Shown here: positions 1-5,510 of the stretch, in pieces | Numbering within the stretch: position 1 is the stretch's first letter | Layout of the letters: every line of letters starts with the position of its first letter | Assembly: GCA_003527885.1 (NCBI GenBank) | Contig: DPWB01000111.1 | Coordinates: forward strand, 1-14,700 | Direction of reading: 5' to 3' | Source of the DNA: Candidatus Competibacteraceae bacterium | GTDB lineage: Bacteria > Pseudomonadota > Gammaproteobacteria > Competibacterales > Competibacteraceae | Length of the DNA stretch: 14,700 bases | Notes under the pieces: model-generated | Databases searched by the model: none | What the model saw: the letters and a program-made list of their open reading frames with translations, nothing else | Told to the model about the DNA's origin: nothing | Program-made: the position numbers and the translations under genes

Positions 1-63
1 CGGCGGCCACGGAGATGTACACTAGATCGCTCGTCGGCAGCGTCAGATGTGTATAAGAGACAG
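1..63 (+). other. Nextera i5 sequencing adapter (not biological)
   Basis: Bases 1-22 match the P5 flank of the Nextera i5 primer with three mismatches (positions 6, 11, 17). Bases 23-30 are the index TAGATCGC. Bases 31-44 are the read-1 primer stem and bases 45-63 the 19-bp Tn5 mosaic end, both perfect. This is library sequence left on the assembled molecule. Biological sequence begins at about base 64. Any reading frame running from here into the insert is an artefact. Confidence 0.97.
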
Positions 64-183
64 GGTCAAGACGGAGACCTGGTAGCCCGCCTGACGCGCT
101 GCAATGGCACGCTCAATGAAATGCGAGCAAAAAAACCAATCTTCAGTGACAAAATACAGAATATGAGCGCGCTTAGCGTTCAT
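64..183 (-). CDS. Glycosyltransferase family 4-like protein, N-terminus only
   Basis: On the minus strand an ATG at 183 opens a frame that stays open for 40 codons and runs into the adapter at 64, so only the N-terminus is present. The residues read MNAKRAHILYFVTEDWFF, then CSHFIERAIAARQAGYQV and SVLT. This is the first beta strand and helix of the N-terminal Rossmann domain of GT-B glycosyltransferases (GT4-type), whose members commonly open with a VTEDWYF-SH pattern followed by a GYEVxV second strand. Such enzymes move a sugar from a nucleotide-activated donor onto a lipid-linked or growing glycan on the cytoplasmic side of the membrane. The nucleotide-binding C-terminal half lies outside the fragment, so donor and acceptor cannot be told. 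The ATG overlaps the TGA of a 16-codon upstream frame (MPQPMGN...) as CTATGA, which may or may not be translated. Identification rests on 40 residues. Confidence 0.75.
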
Positions 184-341
184 AGTTGTGCGCGCGATCC
201 ACTGCTTAAGTTCCCCATCGGTTGCGGCATGTTACTGATCACTTTTTGATGAAGTGGGTCTTTATTTTTTTAATATCTGGTTCAGGCAGGCTTCGAATCA
301 GTGGCGCAATCGATGAACGTGCCACTTTCTGGGGATTCTGC

Positions 342-548
342 TCAAAAAATCGCTTCTAACCCAGCGAAAACGCCCTTATTCTGAAGCAAGGCCGAACGCG
401 CTAACCTAGCACGTTCAGACGGCTTTAAGGTTTTGAGAAACCCTCTCTCTGCGGATTTTATCAGGATCGAGAATAAACGATCTTGACCTTCTGGCCTGAT
501 GATTTCAAGCCCGGCCGCTGGTGCAGTCTGGCGATTCCCAATGATCGA
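342..548 (-). pseudogene. Coding-like remnant lacking a start codon, function unknown
   Basis: On the minus strand a frame is open from just after a TAA at 549-551 to a TGA at 342-344, about 68 codons. It contains no ATG or GTG near its upstream end. The translation looks protein-like: GLEIIRPEGQDRLFSILI, then KSAERGFLKTLKPSERARLA, ending NKGVFAGLEAIF. It has a charged, helical appearance. I do not recognise the family. It lies upstream of, and in the same direction as, the glycosyltransferase, so it may be the C-terminal remnant of a gene in a polysaccharide locus whose 5' part was removed where the 586 gene now begins. It could also be a small gene with an unusual start, or a random open frame. 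The surrounding bases are AT-richer than the genes to the right. Confidence 0.3.
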
Positions 549-585
549 TTATTCCCAACTGATTGTAATTTAGACTGAATCAACC

Positions 586-1662
586 GTGAATTCGGCTATT
601 GAACTTACTTTGGCGCAATCTTTTGATTTTCTGCTGCACGTCGCGGTGGTGCGGCCCGTTTTTCTATGGGGCGCACCGGGTATCGGCAAGACCGCGCTGG
701 TGAATCGTTTCGCAGCGGCGGTGGGGCTGGAATGCGTGTCGTTGTTGGGCAGCCAACTGGCCCCGGAAGATTTGCTGGGTGTGCCGAAGATCGACGGTGA
801 TTGTTCGCGGTTTTTTCCACCGGCCAATATCGTCCGCCAACAACCCTTCGTGTTGTTTCTGGATGAACTGAATGCAGCCAGCCACGATATTCAGAAAGCG
901 TTTTATTCGCTGATTCTGGAACAGCGGGTCGGCGAATATCGGCTGCCGGCTGGCACCATCGTCCTTGGCGCGGGGAACCGCGCCAAGGACGCCGCTATCG
1001 TCAAACCCATGCCCTCGGCGCTGATCAACCGGCTGGTGCATATCCATCTGCGCGCCCAGCATCGTGAATGGCTAGATTGGGCGGTGAACGAAGGCAGTAT
1101 TCATCCTTGGGTGGTGGAATACATCCAGCTTCGGCCCGATCATCTGTGGAACGAGCCGCCGAAGCATGAGGAGCCGTTTTCAACGCCGCGTTCCTGGCAC
1201 ATGCTGTCCGACGCGCTGCATTCCTACGGCGATGCGTTGGGTGAGGAGATGTTGGAGGCACTGGCGTTTGGCTTGTTGACGCCGGCTCATGCCGGGCAAT
1301 TCAAGGGTTTCATCAAGCAGTTGCGGCAGCGGCACACGCTGGTGGCGATTTTGAAAGGTGATGCCCATTGGCCGGCCGATCCGGCGGATCGGGATATTCT
1401 CTATTTTCTGGCGCAGTCCTTGCGCGGTTATCTGCGTAAGGAATTGCCGGAGGATGAAGCCTCACTCCGCCAGGAACACAAGCAGTTATCGATGCGAGCC
1501 AAAAGCTTGTTGCGAGATTTAGCGCGGATCAGCGTGGAAATGGCGCAGACCGTCGTGATCGAAGATGAGGCAGGTCAGCGTTTGCCCTCCTGGTTTTTGA
1601 TTGAGGTGGCCAGGGATTTGCCGCGCCTCGCGGAACGGCGGAATGGCAAAAATGCGCCGTAA
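586..1662 (+). CDS. MoxR-family AAA+ ATPase
   Basis: A 358-residue AAA+ ATPase of the MoxR type. These act as oligomeric, ATP-driven remodelling factors and usually work with a VWA-domain partner. Visible motifs are Walker A GAPGIGKT at residues 29-36 (Lys35), Walker B FVLFLDELN with Asp93-Glu94, sensor 1 GAGNR with Asn131, and a probable arginine finger in ALINRLV (Arg149). The GAGNRAKDA and SALINR signatures are typical of MoxR-like proteins paired with VWA proteins. The GTG at 586 is the best start, because it is upstream of all motifs with a normal-length N-terminus; no convincing Shine-Dalgarno sequence precedes it. The downstream gene, the expected VWA partner, starts inside its 3' end, indicating translational coupling. 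A perfect 14-bp inverted repeat lies over the sensor 1 codons. The ATPase assignment is firm; the substrate is unknown. Confidence 0.88.
   Translation: MNSAIELTLAQSFDFLLHVAVVRPVFLWGAPGIGKTALVNRFAAAVGLECVSLLGSQLAPEDLLGVPKIDGDCSRFFPPANIVRQQPFVLFLDELNAASHDIQKAFYSLILEQRVGEYRLPAGTIVLGAGNRAKDAAIVKPMPSALINRLVHIHLRAQHREWLDWAVNEGSIHPWVVEYIQLRPDHLWNEPPKHEEPFSTPRSWHMLSDALHSYGDALGEEMLEALAFGLLTPAHAGQFKGFIKQLRQRHTLVAILKGDAHWPADPADRDILYFLAQSLRGYLRKELPEDEASLRQEHKQLSMRAKSLLRDLARISVEMAQTVVIEDEAGQRLPSWFLIEVARDLPRLAERRNGKNAP
960..991. repeat. Perfect 14-bp inverted repeat with GGAA loop inside the AAA+ gene
   Basis: Arms 960-973 (CGTCCTTGGCGCGG) and 978-991 are exact reverse complements and enclose the tetranucleotide GGAA, which fits the GNRA tetraloop rule. 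In RNA this would form a very stable hairpin. It covers the codons for V-L-G-A-G-N-R-A-K-D-A, the sensor 1 region. There is no T-tract after it, so it is not an ordinary intrinsic terminator. Confidence 0.85.
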
Positions 1663-3463
1663 ACCTGCTGAAAATATTACGCTAAAAAACTTTAATGAAG
1701 GCTGTCTGCTGGCGCGCCAGGCGCCGCTGGATGCTATCGCCGGGGAAGCGCACCTCTTTTCCGACGATAAACACCACTATATGAGTCCCAAGGGCTGGCT
1801 AGCGTTGTCGCCGAACGGTTATCTGTGGGTGCATCCCAAGCGGCTGGCCGAGCCGAAGGAATGGGCGCGGGTGCTGGCGGTGGCCTATGTCTGTCTCGGC
1901 TTTGGCCTGGTGCGCCAGCGTGAGCCGCAAGTGCTGTGGGAAATCGCTGCCTTGCTGGTGGCGGAGCGCTTCTGTCAGGAAGCGGGGATTGGCGTCACCG
2001 CAGAGGCGTTATTGCATCCAGAAATCGAGATTCCGGTGAATGGCGAGGAGCCACTGTTTCGCACCCTGGTGACCGAAGGTTGTGATGCCGGACTACTACT
2101 CTGGCATGAGGCGCTGTGCGGCAAAGGGCGGACGGTGTTTCAACCGGCCGAGGCCGCACCCAGCCGCTATGTCTATCGGTCGCGCCCGCCGGATTGGAAG
2201 GCTTTGCTGGCCGATGGTATCGCCCGCAGCGTGGGGAAGGCCATCGAAAAAGCCGGTGGCTGGGTTAATACCACTGGAGTTGGGCAGAGGCTTAGCCCTG
2301 GTTTCAGAGCGCAACGGCGTTTGGTGAACAGCCATCCGCTGCTGGGGGCGCTGGCGATTGGCTTTCAGGTGGTGGAAGAGCCGCGCATTTGTCAGTTAAA
2401 CGACATTCGGGTGGCTGCGATTGATGTGGGCAGCCGGACGATCTGGATCAATCCCGGCGCGGGTTTGAATGAAGCTGAATGCCTGTTCGTGTTCGCGCAC
2501 GAGTTGTTGCACGCGGGCTTGAATCACAGTTCACGCCGCCGGGGCCGTGATGCGTTGTTGTGGAATGTGGCCTGTGATTTCGTGATTAATGGCTGGCTGA
2601 TCGAAATGGGCATCGGTGCGCCGCCGGTTTTGGGCTTGCTGCACGATCCTGATTTTGATGGAAAATCCGCCGAGGAGATTTACGACCAACTGGCGCGAGA
2701 TATGCGCCGCGCCCGCAAGCTGGCGACGTTGCGCGGGCCGGGAATGCCGGATTTGCTGGGTCGGGAGGAGGGCGGTATTTTCGTCGATGCCGAGGCGTAT
2801 TGCCGTCGCGCCTTGTATCAGGGCATGGAGCGCTGTTTGATGAGTGGACGCGGTTTCTTGCCCGCCGGGCTGGTGGAGGAAATCCGCAGTTTGGCTCAGC
2901 CGCCGATTCCGTGGGATGTGCGGTTGGCCTATTGGTTCGATGAACATTTTCCGCCGCCGGAGCGCCATCGCAGTTATGCCCGGCCGTCGCGGCGGCAGGC
3001 GAGCACCCCGGATATTCCCCGGCCGTCGATTATGAAGCCGCCGGAGGAGGAGCGGCAGGCGCGGGTGTTTGGGGTGATCCTGGACACCTCCGGTTCGATG
3101 GAGCCGAAGCTACTGGGCAAGGCCATCGGGGCCATTGCCAGCTATGCCCAGGCGCGGGAAGTGTTCGCGGTGCGGTTGGTGTATTGCGACGCCACCGCCT
3201 ATGACGCGGGCTGGCTGCCGCCGGAGAGTTTATTGGAGCGGATCGCGGTGAAGGGGCGCGGCGGCACGGTGTTGCAGCCCGGCGTCGAATGCTTACGGAA
3301 CGCCGCCCGGCGTGGCGATTTTCCACCGCGCGGGCCGGTGCTGGTGATTACCGATGGCTATTGCGAAGACCAGTTGCAGATTGATTTCGAGCACGCCTTT
3401 TTAGTGCCGGAAGGCAATCGGTTGCCGTTTACGCCGCGCGGCGAGGTGTTTTGGGTGCGGTGA
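1643..3463 (+). CDS. DUF2201-type protein: HELLH metallopeptidase-like domain plus C-terminal VWA domain
   Basis: A protein of 606 residues from the ATG at 1643, which overlaps the end of the ATPase gene by 20 bases. An ATG three codons later (1652) is an alternative start, and an earlier ATG at 1601 would need a larger overlap. Residues from about 215 to 430 form a putative zinc-metallopeptidase domain with H286-E-L-L-H290 and a conserved stretch WNVACDFVIN (Asp312, possible third ligand). Residues from about 475 to 606 form a VWA-like domain with a complete MIDAS: DTSGSM (Asp481), GGT (Thr542) and ITDG (Asp571). This order matches the DUF2201_N/DUF2201 family. Such proteins commonly pair with MoxR ATPases, and that is the arrangement here. 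No signal peptide or membrane segment is seen, so it is probably cytoplasmic. Peptidase activity is inferred from the motif only; the target is unknown. It may serve the RNA-repair genes downstream. Confidence 0.85.
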   Translation: MAKMRRKPAENITLKNFNEGCLLARQAPLDAIAGEAHLFSDDKHHYMSPKGWLALSPNGYLWVHPKRLAEPKEWARVLAVAYVCLGFGLVRQREPQVLWEIAALLVAERFCQEAGIGVTAEALLHPEIEIPVNGEEPLFRTLVTEGCDAGLLLWHEALCGKGRTVFQPAEAAPSRYVYRSRPPDWKALLADGIARSVGKAIEKAGGWVNTTGVGQRLSPGFRAQRRLVNSHPLLGALAIGFQVVEEPRICQLNDIRVAAIDVGSRTIWINPGAGLNEAECLFVFAHELLHAGLNHSSRRRGRDALLWNVACDFVINGWLIEMGIGAPPVLGLLHDPDFDGKSAEEIYDQLARDMRRARKLATLRGPGMPDLLGREEGGIFVDAEAYCRRALYQGMERCLMSGRGFLPAGLVEEIRSLAQPPIPWDVRLAYWFDEHFPPPERHRSYARPSRRQASTPDIPRPSIMKPPEEERQARVFGVILDTSGSMEPKLLGKAIGAIASYAQAREVFAVRLVYCDATAYDAGWLPPESLLERIAVKGRGGTVLQPGVECLRNAARRGDFPPRGPVLVITDGYCEDQLQIDFEHAFLVPEGNRLPFTPRGEVFWVR

Positions 3464-3485
3464 AATTGCCTGGTATCTCCACATG

Positions 3486-3803
3486 TCACGGTAGTTGTCG
3501 AACCGGTAAAGGCGGCGCTGGATACCGGTTGAACTTCAGATTCCAGTACGCCCAGGAACGTTGATCAATAATACCGGGAGGTACTTGGTCGAGCGCTTCG
3601 CGGAATTGTTCGTCCGTGACATAGTGCCGGATCATCTGCATGTCCTCGTGAGTCGCATAGGTCATGGCATAAGCGAGAAAGCGTACCGGGTTTTGCAGGG
3701 CGCGTTCCGGCTCCTCAAACCAAATGACTCGGCGCGCAACGGCTTGGATTTCTGGTGTCAGGGGGATAAAGATCAAACCAATGCCGAGACCAGTTCCAAC
3801 CAT
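3486..3803 (-). pseudogene. Small partner protein of an AbiEii-like nucleotidyltransferase, probable remnant
   Basis: A minus-strand frame of 105 codons, from an ATG at 3803 to a TGA at 3486-3488. From about LTPEIQAVARRVIWFEEPE onward it reads like a complete small protein: LAYAMTYATHEDMQMIRHYV, then VPPGIIDQRSWAYWNLKF and a proline-rich end PAPPLPVRQLP. I recognise this from memory as a conserved gammaproteobacterial protein encoded beside AbiEii-like nucleotidyltransferases. Its usual start would fall near the LTPEIQ segment, but the codon there is CTG. The first 13 or so residues (MVGTGLGIGLIFI) are therefore probably not native. They come from out-of-frame reading of the nucleotidyltransferase remnant just upstream. 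It may still be expressed by reinitiation. It converges on the metallopeptidase-VWA gene, 22 bases away. Function unknown; no domain name is certain. Confidence 0.5.
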
Positions 3804-3883
3804 AAGCGGCGCTGTGGCAAGGGCAGCGTATGAAGTCGAGGCGAAAAGTGTTGCATCGTGATCGGGTCAATCGTGTGGGTCAT
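3773..3883 (-). pseudogene. N-terminal fragment of an AbiEii-like nucleotidyltransferase
   Basis: On the minus strand an ATG at 3883 opens a 36-residue frame ending at a TGA at 3773-3775. The residues HFSPRLHTLPLPQRRLWLEL resemble the N-terminus of the AbiEii/AbiGii-type nucleotidyltransferase family, in which a xLPxxQxxLWPEL segment is normally followed by the FxLYGGTALAL nucleotidyltransferase motif. That motif and everything after it are missing. The frame ends within a few codons and overlaps by 31 bases the small partner gene in another frame. The simplest reading is an internal deletion that removed most of the nucleotidyltransferase and joined its first 30 or so codons to the next gene. 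The assignment rests on a short segment. Confidence 0.42.
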
Positions 3884-4043
3884 CAGCCCAGGAAAAGGGT
3901 TACTGCCAAGCACTTTGATTGTGTATTGTACCTTTTAAGCAAGCATTTCCTATCGTGAGTCGTAAAAATCAGCCAGCCTTACGCAGCAACCAGGTTGTTG
4001 ACGGATGAAGCGGCGCCAGAGGAAGCCGAAAAAGGAAAATCAG
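3884..4043. other. Intergenic region before hen1
   Basis: This 160-base gap separates the divergently oriented nucleotidyltransferase remnant from hen1. It holds an AT-rich core around 3912-3945 and a short perfect palindrome at 3987-3997 (CAACC-A-GGTTG). A TACAAT hexamer on the minus strand could be a -10 box for the remnant, but no -35 element matches. I could not identify a convincing promoter for hen1, although one would be expected here. Confidence 0.4.
4031..4036 (+). promoter_or_regulatory. Ribosome binding site fixing the hen1 start
   Basis: AAAGGA lies seven bases upstream of the ATG at 4044. An earlier in-frame ATG at 4005 would add MKRRQRKPKKENQ but has no such site. Bacterial Hen1 proteins typically open with the MLLT sequence found at 4044. 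Confidence 0.75.
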
Positions 4044-5510
4044 ATGTTACTGACCCTCACCAACACCCAGCCACCCGCGACGGATTTGGGCTTTTTACTG
4101 TACAAGCACCCGCAGAATGTACGCCAATATCCGCTCAGCTTCGGAATCGCTCATGTGTTTTATCCCGAAGCGGACGAGGCGCGCTGCACTGTCTGTTTGC
4201 TGGTGGATGTTGATCCGATTGATCTGGTGCGCGGCAAAGCCACGGCTATCGGCGGCGGTTTGCTCGGTCAATACGTCAACGACCGGCCCTATGCCGCCTC
4301 TTCGTTTCTGTCGGTCGCGCTCGGTCGGGTTTTTGCCACGGCATTGTCAGGGCGTTGCGCCGATCACCCGGAACTGGTCAGCCGACCGTTGCCTCTGGTA
4401 GCCCATTTGCCGGTGGTGGCCGCTCGTGCCGATGAGGGCTTTGTTACCGCGTTGTTCGAGCCGCTGGGCTATCACATCGAAATGCAACGGCTGCCGCTGG
4501 ATGCGCACTTCCCCGATTGGGGCCATAGCCCCTATGTCGCCCTGACGCTTTCTGGAACCGTGACCGTCAAAACTTTGCTGTCCCATCTGTATGTGTTGCT
4601 GCCGGTGCTGGATAACGCCAAGCATTATTGGGTCGGGCAGGATGAATTGGAAAAGCTACTGCGGCATGGGGCAGATTGGTTGGCCGGGCATCCTGAAAAA
4701 GCGCGGATTGCCCGCCGCTATTTGCGCCACAAATGGAGTTTGGCGCGAGAAGCCTTGGCGCGGCTGGAGGTGGTTGAGGACGAGGTTCCAGAATCTGTGA
4801 CGGAGACGGCAGCCACTACGGAAACGGCGGCTACCGATTCGGAGATGGCGTCGATCACCGTCGAAGAAGCGGCGGTGGAAGCACCGCTGTCGCTGAATGA
4901 AACGCGAATACGGACGGTGCTGGCTGAACTGGCGGCGGCTGGAGTGCAGACCGTGGTCGATTTGGGCTGCGGCGATGGCAAGCTGTTGTCACGCTTATTG
5001 AAAGAGAAATATCTGACGCGACTGGTGGGGCTGGATGTATCGGTGCGTGCTTTGGAAATCGCCGCCGACCGCTTGCAGCTTGAGCGCTTACCCCCACGGG
5101 TACGGGAGCGGATTCAACTGCTGCATGGCGGTTTGACCTACCGCGATGCCCGAATCGAGGGTTTTGATGCGGCTACCGCGATTGAGGTGATCGAGCATCT
5201 GGATGAAAATCGGTTGGCGGCTTTCGAGCGGGTGTTGTTCCAATGCGCCCGGCCAGGTGTGGTCATTGTGACCACGCCGAATGTGGAATACAACGTCAAT
5301 TATCCGTTTTTACCGACCGGCCAGTTACGCCATCCCGATCATCGTTTTGAATGGACGCGCGCCGAATTTGAAAGCTGGGGTCAGCGTGTCGCCGCCATTT
5401 TCGGTTATGCGGTGCGCTTTGAGCCGGTTGGTACGGTTGATCCCACGGTTGGCCCACCCACCCAGATGGCGGTGTTTACCCGTGACGTTGAGCAAGGAGG
5501 CGAGGCATGA
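4044..5510 (+). CDS. hen1: Hen1, 3'-terminal RNA ribose 2'-O-methyltransferase of the Pnkp/Hen1 RNA-repair complex
   Basis: A 488-residue Hen1. Residues 1 to about 240 are the Pnkp-associating domain (Hen1_L type), which in characterised homologues is needed to activate the Pnkp ligase. Residues of about 244-287 are an acidic Thr/Ala/Glu-rich linker containing ETAATTETAAT. The C-terminal half is a class I SAM methyltransferase with motif I VVDLGCGDG (304-312). The Hen1 metal site is complete: Glu381, Glu384 and His385 in IEVIEHL, and His433 in HPDHRFEW. This spacing matches the Mn-binding Glu-Glu-His-His set I recall for Clostridium thermocellum Hen1. The enzyme methylates the 2'-OH of the 3' terminal nucleotide of cleaved RNA before sealing, which blocks recutting by ribotoxins. 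Its TGA overlaps the ATG of pnkp, so the two are translated together in a ratio suited to their complex. Cytoplasmic. The first domain start follows a good ribosome binding site. Confidence 0.95.
   Translation: MLLTLTNTQPPATDLGFLLYKHPQNVRQYPLSFGIAHVFYPEADEARCTVCLLVDVDPIDLVRGKATAIGGGLLGQYVNDRPYAASSFLSVALGRVFATALSGRCADHPELVSRPLPLVAHLPVVAARADEGFVTALFEPLGYHIEMQRLPLDAHFPDWGHSPYVALTLSGTVTVKTLLSHLYVLLPVLDNAKHYWVGQDELEKLLRHGADWLAGHPEKARIARRYLRHKWSLAREALARLEVVEDEVPESVTETAATTETAATDSEMASITVEEAAVEAPLSLNETRIRTVLAELAAAGVQTVVDLGCGDGKLLSRLLKEKYLTRLVGLDVSVRALEIAADRLQLERLPPRVRERIQLLHGGLTYRDARIEGFDAATAIEVIEHLDENRLAAFERVLFQCARPGVVIVTTPNVEYNVNYPFLPTGQLRHPDHRFEWTRAEFESWGQRVAAIFGYAVRFEPVGTVDPTVGPPTQMAVFTRDVEQGGEA
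5494..5500 (+). promoter_or_regulatory. Strong Shine-Dalgarno for pnkp inside the end of hen1
   Basis: AAGGAGG ends six bases before the ATG at 5507, within the last codons of hen1. It lets pnkp be initiated independently as well as by coupling through the ATGA overlap. Confidence 0.8.

Noticed and set aside
49..249. Plus-strand open frame of 66 codons at the left end
   Set aside because: It begins inside the Tn5 mosaic end of the adapter and overlaps the minus-strand glycosyltransferase start; the peptide has no family character.
305..325. Sigma54-like TGGCAC...TTGC on the minus strand upstream of the glycosyltransferase
   Set aside because: The GG and GC doublets are separated by 14 bases rather than the required 10.
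3501..3530. 8-bp inverted repeat AACCGGTA / TACCGGTT as a terminator between convergent genes
   Set aside because: It lies within the coding end of the minus-strand gene, has a 14-base loop and no T-run.
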